Assembly: GCA_947497265.1 (NCBI GenBank)
Contig: CANMFP010000011.1
Coordinates: 1 to 64,000 of the forward strand
Source: an uncultured Isoptericola sp.
Lineage (GTDB): Bacteria; Actinomycetota; Actinomycetes; Actinomycetales; Cellulomonadaceae
Length of the DNA: 64,000 bases
Reading direction: 5' to 3'
Program-made: the position numbers and the translations under genes
The notes under the pieces: model-generated
Databases searched by the model: none
The model's input: only the letters and a program-made list of their open reading frames with translations
What the model was told of the DNA's origin: nothing
Shown here: piece after piece, positions 49,175 to 57,271 of the stretch
Position numbering within the stretch: position 1 is the stretch's first letter
Layout: every line of letters starts with the position of its first letter

Positions 49175-49906
49175 TCAGTCCGCGGGCCGGCCCCCGGTGC
49201 CGACGGCGGCCACGGCTTCCAGGATGACGTCCGCGACGTCGTCCGGCCGCGAGACCCCCAGCGCGTGCGGCCCGTCCCAGAGCACCCGGCGCACGACGGC
49301 GTCGGCCCGGTCGGCCATGAACCGCAGCGCGGCCGTGGGGATGCTCCGGTCCGCGTCGCCGTAGACGAACCAGCTCGGACGTGTCCGCCATGCGGGCACC
49401 GTGCTCTCGACGGTGTCCGACAACGCGCCCTCGGCCACCGGTCGCTGCGTGACGCTCATCGCCGCCGCGAGCGGCCTCGGCACGTCGGCCGCGAGCTGGT
49501 CGGCGAACGCCTCGCGCCGGACGACGAGCTCCCGCCCGCCCGACCGGACCGGGTATCTCGCGACGGTGTCACCGAGCGTGCTCCCCGGGAACCGGCGGGA
49601 GAGCTCGTCGGCGCTCTCGCCGTGGTCGGGTGCGAAGGCGGACACGTAGACGAGCGCGGTGACGGCGTCGCGCGATCCCGCCTCGGTGATCACCATCCCG
49701 CCGTAGCAGTGCCCGACGAGGACGGCCTCTCCCGCGACCGCGTCCAGGACGTCCGACAGGTAGCGGGCGTCCTCGGCGAGTCCGCGCAACGGGTTCGCGA
49801 CGGCGACGACGGGCACGTCGTCCTCGTCCATGCGGGCGACGACCTCGTTCCAGCTCGACGAGTCGGCGAACGCTCCGTGCACCAGGACGACGGTGGGTGT
49901 CGGCAC
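49175..49906 (-). CDS. Alpha/beta hydrolase with a Cys nucleophile
   Basis: The protein has 243 residues from GTG 49906 with AAGGAG upstream. Fold motifs: VVLVHGAFADSSSWNEVVAR, VAVANPLRGLAEDARYLSDV, LVGHCYGGMVITEAG, LVYVSAFAPDHGES, FVYGDADRSIP and DGPHALGVSRPDDVAD. The nucleophile elbow reads GHCYGG, so the usual Ser is Cys67; the Asp and His of the triad are present. Dienelactone hydrolase also uses Cys. The substrate is unknown. Its promoter (49955-49985) has the MerR architecture and it is divergent from the second MerR gene. Confidence 0.88.
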   Translation of the reverse strand: MPTPTVVLVHGAFADSSSWNEVVARMDEDDVPVVAVANPLRGLAEDARYLSDVLDAVAGEAVLVGHCYGGMVITEAGSRDAVTALVYVSAFAPDHGESADELSRRFPGSTLGDTVARYPVRSGGRELVVRREAFADQLAADVPRPLAAAMSVTQRPVAEGALSDTVESTVPAWRTRPSWFVYGDADRSIPTAALRFMADRADAVVRRVLWDGPHALGVSRPDDVADVILEAVAAVGTGGRPAD

Positions 49907-49954
49907 GGTGCTCCTTCGCTCCGGGTGCGCCGTACGCGGCGCACCTCGCATCTC

Positions 49955-49985
49955 AGCGAACGCTGTGTGCCGACCACAGGGTCAA
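49955..49985 (-). promoter_or_regulatory. MerR-type promoter of the Cys-hydrolase gene
   Basis: On the minus strand TTGACC (49985-49980) and TTCGCT (49960-49955) are 19 nt apart. The spacer begins with CTGTG-N7-CACAG (49979-49963), the same palindrome as at 45855-45871. The divergent MerR gene starts at 50132. Confidence 0.7.
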
Positions 49986-50084
49986 GCGACGGGACGTTTA
50001 CGTAGTCCTCACCGACGCCGAGCGCGGGCGCTCGATGAGACGTTACCCAGGAGGGCGGGTGGGATCACCGCGCGGCGGCGTACC

Positions 50085-50095
50085 CCACCCGGTGG
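50085..50095. promoter_or_regulatory. Palindrome shared by both MerR genes, copy 2
   Basis: CCACCCGGTGG ends 36 nt before the second MerR start codon, identical to 46778-46788, which ends 38 nt before the first. It may be an autoregulatory site. Confidence 0.45.
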
Positions 50096-50131
50096 CGGGG
50101 CCCCACCCTTTCGCCGAACGAGGAGGACGTC

Positions 50132-50803
50132 ATGGAGTGGAGCACCCGGGAGCTGGCGGCTCTCGCGGGGACGACGGTCAACACCGTGCGGCATTATCAC
50201 GCCGTGGGGCTCCTCGAGGTGCCGGAGCGACGGCACAACGGGTACAAGCAGTACCGGGTGCACCATCTGGTCAGGTTGATCCGCCTGCGGCGGTTCGCCG
50301 AGCTGGGTGTCCCGCTCGCGCAGGTCGCCGATGTCGAACGCCGTCAGACCCTGGCGTTGCATGGTGTCGACCAGGCTCTGGAGGCCGACCTCGAGCGTCT
50401 GCAGCGTGCGCGCTCGGACGTGGCCGCGATCCTGCGGGAGAACGCCCCGCCGGACACGCCCCGTGGCTTCGAGGCGATCGCCGCAGGGCTCTCGGCCGCG
50501 GACCGCTCGCTCGTCCACATCCTCGCTCGCGTCTCCGGCGCGGAACACCTGACCCGGCTGCGGGCCATGGTCGTGACCGAGCCCGCCGGGACCCGGCGGG
50601 CGTTCGACGACCTGGGGCCGGACGCGTCGGAGGCGACCCGCGACCGGGTCGCGGCGCTGCTGACCGACGGGGGTCCGCACTGGCGCAGCCCGGAGACCGC
50701 GCCACCGGCCCTGCGGGCCACGGTCGCCGCAGCGGTCGCCGAGCTCTACAGCCCGGTGCAGCGCGACGTCCTGCGCCGCTCGTCGTCGGTGCCGGCGGAG
50801 TGA
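50132..50803 (+). CDS. MerR-family regulator 2
   Basis: The protein has 223 residues, paralogous to the regulator at 46827: MEWSTRELAALAGTTVNTVR, HYHAVGLLEVPERRHNGYKQ, YRVHHLVRLIRLRRFAELG, VPLAQVADVE. The dimer helix and effector domain follow (ADLERLQRARSDVAAILREN; RGFEAIAAGLSAADRSLVHI). AGGAGG precedes the ATG. It is shorter than its paralogue at the C-terminus and lacks a GPP34 partner. It is divergent from a Cys-nucleophile hydrolase whose promoter carries a MerR-type palindrome, the likely target. Confidence 0.9.
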   Translation: MEWSTRELAALAGTTVNTVRHYHAVGLLEVPERRHNGYKQYRVHHLVRLIRLRRFAELGVPLAQVADVERRQTLALHGVDQALEADLERLQRARSDVAAILRENAPPDTPRGFEAIAAGLSAADRSLVHILARVSGAEHLTRLRAMVVTEPAGTRRAFDDLGPDASEATRDRVAALLTDGGPHWRSPETAPPALRATVAAAVAELYSPVQRDVLRRSSSVPAE

Positions 50804-50808
50804 ACGAA

Positions 50809-50844
50809 GCGCGGCCACGCACGGTGAACCGTGCATGGCCGCGC
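50809..50844. terminator. Bidirectional terminator hairpin
   Basis: Arms GCGCGGCCA and TGGCCGCGC with inner GCACGG/CCGTGC and a TGAA loop form a stem of about 16 bp with one mismatch. It separates the convergent MerR 2 and MFS genes. Confidence 0.8.
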
Positions 50845-50858
50845 GTCGTCCGACGGTC

Positions 50859-52424
50859 TTACCGGACCTCCTCCTCGTGCTCGGACGCGAGGTCCTCGTG
50901 CGCCGATGCGCCGCGAAGCGTCACCAGCGCCCAGACCGCGGCCAGCACCATCACCACGCCACCGGCGATGCCGGTGACCGTGATCGCCTCGGTGAACGCC
51001 GACCGGGCGATCTCGAGGATCGCCGCGCCGGTGCTGCCACCGACCTCCCCGGCGACCAGCAGGGCCTCTGCCATCGTCGAGGACGCCCGCTCGGCGACGG
51101 ACGACGACAGGTCGAGGGCAGCGGTCCCGTCCATGACGGTCCGGGTGTACCAGGAGACGAGCACCCCGCCCAGCACGGCGGTGCCGAGCGTCGTGCCGAG
51201 CTCGTACGCGGTCTCCGAGGTCGCGGCGGCCTGCCCGGCGCGTTCGGGCTGGACGGAGCTCATGATGATGTCGTTGCTCAGGGCCAGCGCCATGCCGGCT
51301 CCGAGCGAGACGAGCCCGAGCGAGGCCGCGACGAGAGCGGGGCTCGAGGTCGGCGTCAGGAAGAGGGTCAGCCCGAACCCGAGCGCCGCGATCACGAGTC
51401 CCGCGGAGATGACGTAGGCCGGCAGGACGCGCTTGACCATGATCGCGGCGGCGAAGCTCGCGCCCGCGGCGAGGATCGCCTGGGGCATGAGCCAGAGCGA
51501 GGACTGCAGCGGGGTGAGCCCGAGGACGAGCTGGAGGTGCTGGACGAGCGCGACCAGCGCGCCGACCATCGCGAAGATCGCCAGGAGGTCGGCGATCACG
51601 GCTCCGCGGAAGTAGCGCACCCTGAAGAGCCTGACCTGCAGGAGCGGGGTGGCCAGTCGCAGCTGCCTGCGGATGAACAGGGCGACCGCCGCCAGGCCGA
51701 CGAGGAGCACGACGATCCCCCGTGCGATGTCCTCGCCGCCGGTGAGCGTCTTGATGGCGTACACCACGAAGAGCATCCCGACGAGCGAGAGGACGATGCT
51801 GAAGACGTCGATCTTCTGGAGCTGGGGGTTGCGGCTCTCCGGCAGGAGCAGCGGCCCGAGGATCAGAAGGATCACCATGACGGGGATGTTCATCGTGAAG
51901 GCCGCCCGCCAGCCGAAGGTCTCGATGACCCAGCCGCCGATGATGGGCCCGACCGCGGCGCCCACGGAGGCCATCGCGGCCCAGACGGCCATCGCGTAGC
52001 GGCGCTGCTGCCGGTCGAGGAACATGTTGCGGACCAGCGACAGCGTCGACGGCATCATGATCGCTCCGCCCACTCCGAGGAGTGCGCGAGCGGCGATGAG
52101 CATCCACGGCTCGGTGGCCAGCGCACCGGCCGCCGAGGCGATCGCGAAGACGACCGCGCCGATGAGCAGGTTCCGTCGGCGCCCGAAGCGATCGCCGATG
52201 GCGGCCATGGCCACGAGCAGGCCGGCCAGGACGAGCGAGTAGATGTCGATCATCCAGAGCTGCTGGACACCCGTCGGGCTCAGCTCGGCGGAGATCGACG
52301 GCAGGCCCAGGACGAGGACCGTCCCGTCGATGGTGATCAGCAGCAGTGGGAGGACCAGGACGGCGAGGCCGAACCAGGTCCGGGAGGTGGCCCGGGCGGG
52401 TGCCTGGGCTGATGGCGCGGTCAT
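50859..52424 (-). CDS. MFS exporter, DHA2 (14-TM) drug/H+ antiporter type
   Basis: The protein has 521 residues with 14 predicted TM helices. DHA2/EmrB-QacA signatures: LPLLLITIDGTVLVLGLPSI in TM1 (motif D1), QLWMIDIYSLVLAGLLVAMA, GDRFGRRRNLLIG (motif A), RALLGVGGAIMMPSTLSLVR (motif B), and AVGPIIGGWVIETFGWRAAF (motif C, antiporters). It probably exports hydrophobic or cationic drugs. GAGGAG precedes the ATG. A TetR gene lies upstream on the same strand, and tandem GACC-N4-GGTC sites 48-80 nt before the start suggest repression by it. Confidence 0.93.
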   Translation of the reverse strand: MTAPSAQAPARATSRTWFGLAVLVLPLLLITIDGTVLVLGLPSISAELSPTGVQQLWMIDIYSLVLAGLLVAMAAIGDRFGRRRNLLIGAVVFAIASAAGALATEPWMLIAARALLGVGGAIMMPSTLSLVRNMFLDRQQRRYAMAVWAAMASVGAAVGPIIGGWVIETFGWRAAFTMNIPVMVILLILGPLLLPESRNPQLQKIDVFSIVLSLVGMLFVVYAIKTLTGGEDIARGIVVLLVGLAAVALFIRRQLRLATPLLQVRLFRVRYFRGAVIADLLAIFAMVGALVALVQHLQLVLGLTPLQSSLWLMPQAILAAGASFAAAIMVKRVLPAYVISAGLVIAALGFGLTLFLTPTSSPALVAASLGLVSLGAGMALALSNDIIMSSVQPERAGQAAATSETAYELGTTLGTAVLGGVLVSWYTRTVMDGTAALDLSSSVAERASSTMAEALLVAGEVGGSTGAAILEIARSAFTEAITVTGIAGGVVMVLAAVWALVTLRGASAHEDLASEHEEEVR

Positions 52425-52471
52425 GATGCGGCTCCTCGTCAGCTGTGTGGTCGATGAGCCGTCAACGTACA

Positions 52472-52527
52472 GACCAAAAGGTCGGTTAGCAAGACCATGT
52501 GGTCGATCTCATAGACCGATCGATCGG
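52472..52527. promoter_or_regulatory. Tandem operators upstream of the MFS gene
   Basis: GACCAAAAGGTC (52472-52483) and GACCATGTGGTC (52493-52504) share GACC-N4-GGTC with centres 21 bp apart, two helical turns. A third palindrome CCGATCGATCGG (52516-52527) follows. The tandem arrangement fits cooperative binding by the TetR regulator encoded at 52683. Confidence 0.7.
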
Positions 52528-52682
52528 CAAGGCAAGGGGTACGGGGTCGTCAGAGGTGCGTTCGTCCGTCGACGAGCGCAAGGGCGCGCCAGAGCGCGCC
52601 AGGGTGCGCAGGTGTCAGGACCTGCCGATGGGTCCACGGTCGCCAGGCGCCGCACCGGGGTGCGGGCGGAGGGGGGAGGGCC

Positions 52683-53264
52683 TCAGAGGGGCGAGCGGAA
52701 CGTGCCGTCGGACGCGAGCTCGAGCAGCAAGCGGGTGGCGGCCGCGATGCTCTGCGCGTCCTCGTCGCCGATCACGGCTGCCGCGGCGATCCCCTCGGCG
52801 GCCCGTCGCACGATCTGGATGCGTTCGGCGCTGAGCCCGTCCGCGGCGAACTGCCTGCTCCATTCCGCGTTCTGCTCGTTGACGAGCGACGCGACCGCGG
52901 GGATGGCGTAGAGGCCGTTCCAGCTCACGGCCGAGGAGAGGTCACGGACGGCGGTGGCCTCGGCGCTCCCCGCGCTGAGCGCGCGGACATAGGCGCGCAG
53001 CACCTTGCCGGGGTAGTTCTCCGACAGGTCGAGGTGCTCGAGCACCGTCGCGCGGAACTGCTCGTAGACGTCCTCGACCACGGCGACGACGAGCTGGTCC
53101 CGGTTGCCGAAGTGATGGATGAGGCCGCTCTTGGACACGCCTGCCGCGGACGCGACCTGGGCCAGCGTCACCGCGGAGCCCTTCTCGAGGATCACGGCGG
53201 TCGCCGCGTCGAGGACGGCGCGCCGCGTGCGCTCCGCGTTGCGCGTCTTTCGCACCTCCGCCAT
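52683..53264 (-). CDS. TetR-family regulator, likely repressor of the MFS exporter
   Basis: The protein has 193 residues (MAEVRKTRNAERTRRAVLDA). HTH: ATAVILEKGSAVTLAQVASA then AGVSKSGLIHHFGNRDQLVV. The C-terminal part (YPGKVLRAYVRALSAGSAEA; SAVSWNGLYAIPAVASLVNE) is the TetR_C_6-like ligand domain. It lies 258 nt upstream of the MFS gene on the same strand and divergent from the AhpD-like gene. The start is chosen for the conserved basic N-terminus; GTG nine bases earlier is also possible. Confidence 0.9.
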   Translation of the reverse strand: MAEVRKTRNAERTRRAVLDAATAVILEKGSAVTLAQVASAAGVSKSGLIHHFGNRDQLVVAVVEDVYEQFRATVLEHLDLSENYPGKVLRAYVRALSAGSAEATAVRDLSSAVSWNGLYAIPAVASLVNEQNAEWSRQFAADGLSAERIQIVRRAAEGIAAAAVIGDEDAQSIAAATRLLLELASDGTFRSPL

Positions 53265-53407
53265 CCGGCTGCCCACCTCGTGTCGACCTGCTGACCAAGG
53301 AGTCGATACTACAGCGTGCCTGATCGGTTGAGCAGTTCGTCGACGGCGTCCGGTTCGCCGGAGCGCTTGACCCTGTGCCGGGAACACGGTCTTGACTCAC
53401 CTCATGC

Positions 53408-53953
53408 ATGAGATCGTCGAGACGTCCACTCCATGTGCCGCTGCCGGCCCCGCCCGTGCCGACCGTGCCTAGAGCCGGCGTGGGCCCGTTCCTCGACAAG
53501 GCCGTGCCGGAATCGTGGCACGCCCTGGTCGCCTTCTCGGTGGCGACGCGCGACGCCGCGAAGCAGCGCGGGCTCCTCGCGCAGGAGTCCGAGCTGATCA
53601 AGGTGCGATCGTCCCAGCTCAACGGTTGCACCTTCTGCATGGACCTCCACGGGCGAGAGGCGAGGCAGGCGGGCGTCCCGCAGCAGCAGCTGGACGTGCT
53701 GCCGGGCTGGCGAGATGCAGGTGTGTTCGGGGACCGGGAACGGGCGGTGCTCGCCGTGGTCGAGGCCGCGACGGTCCTCCCGCTCGACGACAGGACCGCC
53801 GCCGAGCTGTCCGCCGCCCGGGAGGTCCTCGGTGACGCGACGTTCGCGGCCGCCGAGTGGGTGGCCGTCGCCATCAACGCGTTCAACCGGATCTCCATCC
53901 TCAGCGGGCACCCGGTGCGCCCACGCGACCACGAAGGAAGGTTGGTCCGATGA
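53408..53953 (+). CDS. Carboxymuconolactone decarboxylase/AhpD-like protein
   Basis: The protein has 181 residues. The AhpD-like redox motif is intact: LIKVRSSQLNGCTFCMDLHG with Cys74, Cys77 and His81, then REARQAGVPQQQLDVLPGWR and ERAVLAVVEAATVLPL. Members are alkylhydroperoxidases or decarboxylases; C-x-x-C plus His favours peroxidase or thiol chemistry. It overlaps the pirin gene by 4 nt, a pairing that fits oxidative or electrophile stress. The start at ATG 53408 lies within a perfect palindrome CTCATGCATGAG (53401-53412); GTG 53435 is an alternative start. Confidence 0.9.
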   Translation: MRSSRRPLHVPLPAPPVPTVPRAGVGPFLDKAVPESWHALVAFSVATRDAAKQRGLLAQESELIKVRSSQLNGCTFCMDLHGREARQAGVPQQQLDVLPGWRDAGVFGDRERAVLAVVEAATVLPLDDRTAAELSAAREVLGDATFAAAEWVAVAINAFNRISILSGHPVRPRDHEGRLVR

Positions 53954-54945
53954 CCAACCTCGACAGCCGCCCCGAGGTGGAGCTCCTCGAGCCCGGTCGG
54001 CAGTCCGTTGCCGTCGAGGTCCTGGAACCGCGCCCGGTGGCGCTCGGGGGACCGCGCGCCATGAGCGTCTACCGCACGCTGCCCCAGCGGAAGCGTTCGT
54101 TGGTGGGGGCCTGGTGCTTCCTGGACCACTACGGCCCCGACGACGTCGCGGAGACCGGCGGCATGCTGGTGCCACGGCACCCGCACACCGGCCTGGCGAC
54201 GGTGTCCTGGCTGTTCACGGGGGGCGTCGAGCATCTCGACTCCGGCGGGAACGCGGCGTCGGTCGTCCCGGGATCGCTCAACCTGATGATCGCGGGTCGG
54301 GGGGTCACCCACCAGGAGATCAGCTCGCCGGGCACTCGATCCCTGCACGGCGTGCAGCTCTGGTACGCGCTGCCCGAGGCGACGCGGTTCGGCGAGAACG
54401 CGTTCGTGCGCCACACGCCGGAGCCTGTCGAGCTGCCCGGGGTGACCGCCCGCGTGTTCGTCGGAGAGCTCCTGGGTTCGGTGTCGCCGGTCGACACGCG
54501 CACGGCCGACCTGCTCGGCGCCGAGCTGGTCCTCGCGCCCGGCGCCTCCGTGCGGTTGGGCGTCCGAGCGGACTTCGAGCACGCGGTGCTCGCCGAGGAC
54601 GCGGACGTCGTGGTCGGCTCGACCACCGTGGGGCATCGTTCGCTGGCGTACCTGCCGCCGGGGGCGGACTCGCTGGCCGTCACGGCGGGAGCCACGGGTG
54701 CCCGGATGATCCTCCTGGGGGGTGTGCCGCTGGGTGAGCAGATCGTGATGTGGTGGAACTTCGTCGGGCGCGACCACGACGAGATCGCCGAGTTCCGCCG
54801 TCGCTACCAGGCGGAGCTCGGGTTCGAGCCCGCCGACCCGCGGGACGCGGGAGCGCCGGACCTGTTCGGTCCGTTTCCTCCGGGGCAACCGCCGGCGCTG
54901 CCCGCTCCGCCCATGCCGACCGTCAGGCTGCGCCCGCGGGAGTGA
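53950..54945 (+). CDS. Pirin-family protein
   Basis: The 331-residue protein is a bicupin. The pirin metal ligands are present with family spacing: His77 and His79 (VPRHPHTGLATVSWLFTGGV, cited here to 20 residues) and His121 with Glu123 (GRGVTHQEISS). Other pirin blocks are GAWCFLDHYGPD, HGVQLWYALPE and MILLGGVPLGEQIVMWWNFV. Some bacterial pirins have quercetinase activity or regulate metabolic enzymes. Its ATG overlaps the AhpD-like stop (ATGA). Confidence 0.93.
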   Translation: MTNLDSRPEVELLEPGRQSVAVEVLEPRPVALGGPRAMSVYRTLPQRKRSLVGAWCFLDHYGPDDVAETGGMLVPRHPHTGLATVSWLFTGGVEHLDSGGNAASVVPGSLNLMIAGRGVTHQEISSPGTRSLHGVQLWYALPEATRFGENAFVRHTPEPVELPGVTARVFVGELLGSVSPVDTRTADLLGAELVLAPGASVRLGVRADFEHAVLAEDADVVVGSTTVGHRSLAYLPPGADSLAVTAGATGARMILLGGVPLGEQIVMWWNFVGRDHDEIAEFRRRYQAELGFEPADPRDAGAPDLFGPFPPGQPPALPAPPMPTVRLRPRE

Positions 54946-54981
54946 GGTGGACGCCAGGGTGGCGGGCGCGGTGCAGCGCCG

Positions 54982-55695
54982 TCAGCCCTGATGCGCCGCC
55001 ATGATCGCTGCGCCCATCGGCTCGGCGACGTCGTGCACACCGTCGATCGCGACGAGCGCCTCGGCGACGTACTGCGCCACGTAGCGGGCGCCGGCGGTGG
55101 TGAAGTGCGTGTTGTCCGTGGCCAGCGCGTCGTCCACACGCAGGCCGGCCTCGACGGCCGCCCCGTGCGGGAACAGCGCGGCCGACGCCTCCGGCCCGAG
55201 CCAGGCGTACAGCCAGCGGGTGAAGACGGTCAGGTCGATCACCGGCACGTCCAGCTCCCTGCCCAGCGCGCGGACGGCGGCGGGGTAGGGGCCGTGCGAC
55301 CAGCGCAACGTGCCGTCGTCGGCGAACCAGCGGCGCTCGACGCTCGTGGCCAGCACGGGGCTGGCTCCGGCGTCACGCGCCTCGGTCACGAAGTCGGTGA
55401 GCCGACGGCGGTACCCGCCCTCGGCGGCGAGCTCGGTGGGGTCCTTCTGGTCGTTGTGGCCGAACTGGATGACCACGGTGTCGTCGGCGCGCACCGCCTC
55501 GACGACACGGTCCCAGTGGCCCTCGTCGCGGAACGACTGCGTGGTGGCGCCGCCGATCGCGAGGTTGCGGACGTCGTCGTGCACGAACCGCGCGAGCTCG
55601 TCGCCCCAGCCGAGCAGCGGGACCTCCGGATGGCCCGAGGTGGCGCCGTGGTCGGTGGGGGCGACGGTGGAGTCGCCCGCGAGGTGGATCGTCAT
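54982..55695 (-). CDS. CE12-type rhamnogalacturonan acetylesterase-like SGNH hydrolase
   Basis: The protein has 237 residues with the SGNH blocks of carbohydrate esterase family 12: MTIHLAGDSTVAPTDHG (Ser9), LGWGDELARFVHDDVRNLAI (Gly), VVIQFGHNDQKDP (Asn) and TDNTHFTTAGARYVAQ (Asp, His). It should remove acetyl groups from pectic or hemicellulosic oligosaccharides. There is no signal peptide, so it acts inside on imported oligomers. A LacI-type site lies 15 nt upstream. Confidence 0.9.
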   Translation of the reverse strand: MTIHLAGDSTVAPTDHGATSGHPEVPLLGWGDELARFVHDDVRNLAIGGATTQSFRDEGHWDRVVEAVRADDTVVIQFGHNDQKDPTELAAEGGYRRRLTDFVTEARDAGASPVLATSVERRWFADDGTLRWSHGPYPAAVRALGRELDVPVIDLTVFTRWLYAWLGPEASAALFPHGAAVEAGLRVDDALATDNTHFTTAGARYVAQYVAEALVAIDGVHDVAEPMGAAIMAAHQG

Positions 55696-55709
55696 CGGTA
55701 CTCCTGGGA

Positions 55710-55723
55710 TTGAAACGGTACAA
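55710..55723. promoter_or_regulatory. LacI/GalR-type operator before the CE12 gene
   Basis: TTGAAACGGTACAA is 14 bp with a central CG and five of seven symmetrical pairs, typical of LacI-family sites. It is located between the CE12 start and its presumed promoter. No LacI gene is in the window. Confidence 0.6.
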
Positions 55724-55757
55724 ACCTAGAGGGAGCCCAGGGCTGCGTCAACTCCCG

Positions 55758-56546
55758 TCACACGTCGGTCAGCCGCCGCCACTGGCGCACGACGACGGCG
55801 ATCGCCGCCGGCGCGACGGCCGCGGTCAGCCCGAGCGCCGCGGGGGTGACCGACGCCGCCACCTGCACGCCGCCCATGCCCGTCCACAGCGACGGCACCG
55901 CGTAGGGGAACCATGCCCCGCCGCCCACCAGCACCACCACCTGGGTCAGGGCCACGACGCCGATCAGCGTGCCCACCGTGGCCAGCGGGCTCCGGGTCGC
56001 GGTCGCCACCGCGGCGAACGGGGGAGCCAGGCAGGCCGCGAGCAGCCCGACCAGCAGCGCCTGCCCGGCGGTCGCCCAGGCCTCGTCCGTGAACGTCTCG
56101 CCGCCCACCGTCACCACCGCTGTGGAAGCCACGACAGTCAGCGACACCGCCGCCAGCGCACACCCCGCCGCCCAGCCGAGCACCACGAGGCACCGCGCCT
56201 GCGCGATGGTGGACCGCTGCGTCGCGAGCCCGAACAGCGAGCCCGCGCGCCCGTCGGCGAGCGGCTGGCCGAACACCGCCGCGTACGCGAACCCCGCGGC
56301 CATGAGCAGCCCCACGGCCAGCACCTGCCCGGCGACCGTCAGGTGCGTGACGGCGAGCGGGCCGTGCGCGTAGTCGGCAAGTTTGGCCGCTCCTGCGCCG
56401 TCCACCGCCCCCGACCTGGCTAGCGCCGTCGTGCCGACGCTCGCCAGCGGCAGCAGCACCAGGACCAGGGGAGTCGCGATCCGCTGCACCGTCGATCGTC
56501 GCCAGGCCAGGGCCTCCACCCGCAGCGCGGTGCCCAGCCCGGTCAC
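55758..56546 (-). CDS. ABC-2-like exporter permease
   Basis: The protein has 262 residues with six TM helices and no clear domain motif: TPLVLVLLPLASVGTTALAR, VLAVGLLMAAGFAYAAVFGQ, RCLVVLGWAAGCALAAVSLT, ALLVGLLAACLAPPFAAVAT, TLIGVVALTQVVVLVGGGAW, LGLTAAVAPAAIAVVVRQWR. Its GTG overlaps the ATPase stop (GTGA), and the ATPase follows the TetR gene, so the three form an operon. It probably exports a lipid, peptide or antibiotic. Confidence 0.85.
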   Translation of the reverse strand: MTGLGTALRVEALAWRRSTVQRIATPLVLVLLPLASVGTTALARSGAVDGAGAAKLADYAHGPLAVTHLTVAGQVLAVGLLMAAGFAYAAVFGQPLADGRAGSLFGLATQRSTIAQARCLVVLGWAAGCALAAVSLTVVASTAVVTVGGETFTDEAWATAGQALLVGLLAACLAPPFAAVATATRSPLATVGTLIGVVALTQVVVLVGGGAWFPYAVPSLWTGMGGVQVAASVTPAALGLTAAVAPAAIAVVVRQWRRLTDV

Positions 56547-57271
56547 ACCGCGCTCCCGGACCGGCCCGCGTCCGCCTCGAGCACCCGCGCAAAGAACCGC
56601 TGCTCCATCTCGGGCCCGGGCGCGAGCTCGCCGACGTCCCGTCCGCCGTGCACGACGACGACGCGGTCGGCCACGCGCGCCACCTCGTCCAGGTGGTGGC
56701 TCGAGACCAGCACGGCGGCGCCGCCGTCGGCCAGGGAGCGGACCAGCTCGCGCACGAGCATCACGCCGCGCGGGTCGAGCGCGGAGGTCGGCTCGTCGAG
56801 CACCAGCGCCGACGGTCCGTGGACCACCGCGCAGGCGATCCCCAGCCGCTGGGCGTTGCCGGCGGACAGCGTGCGGGCCCGCGCGCCCGCCCACGCGTCG
56901 AGGTCCAGGCGGTGCACGACGGCGGCGCTCGCGGCCGGGACGTCGGCTCGCGCCACACCGTGCAGCAGCGCGGCGGTCCGCACGTTCTCGGTCACCGTGA
57001 GGTCGGGTGAGACCAGCGCGGCCCCGACGACGTGGCCGAACCGTCGTGCCGCCGTCGTGCCCAGCGTGGCGGGATCCGCACCGAGCACGTGGGCGGTGCC
57101 CTGCTGCGGGTGGAGCCGGCCGGTCAGGATGCGCAGCGCCGTCGTCTTGCCCGCGCCATTGAGGCCGACCATCGCGACGACCTCCCCGGCAGCCACGTCG
57201 AGGGACAGGTCGTCGAGGGCCGCGCGGTCGCCGAACCGGTGCCGCAGGCCGTGCAGGGCCAGCGCTCTCAC
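56543..57271 (-). CDS. ABC exporter ATPase
   Basis: The protein has 242 residues from GTG 57271. Motifs: AMVGLNGAGKTTALRILTG (Walker A), the unusual signature TLSAGNAQRLGIACAVVHGP (LSAGN for LSGGQ), ALVLDEPTSALDPRG (Walker B) and LVSSHHLDEVARVADRVVVV (switch His). The C-terminal 40 or so residues are acidic. It energises the permease that follows with a 4-nt overlap. It also overlaps the TetR gene by 4 nt. Confidence 0.92.
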   Translation of the reverse strand: MRALALHGLRHRFGDRAALDDLSLDVAAGEVVAMVGLNGAGKTTALRILTGRLHPQQGTAHVLGADPATLGTTAARRFGHVVGAALVSPDLTVTENVRTAALLHGVARADVPAASAAVVHRLDLDAWAGARARTLSAGNAQRLGIACAVVHGPSALVLDEPTSALDPRGVMLVRELVRSLADGGAAVLVSSHHLDEVARVADRVVVVHGGRDVGELAPGPEMEQRFFARVLEADAGRSGSAV

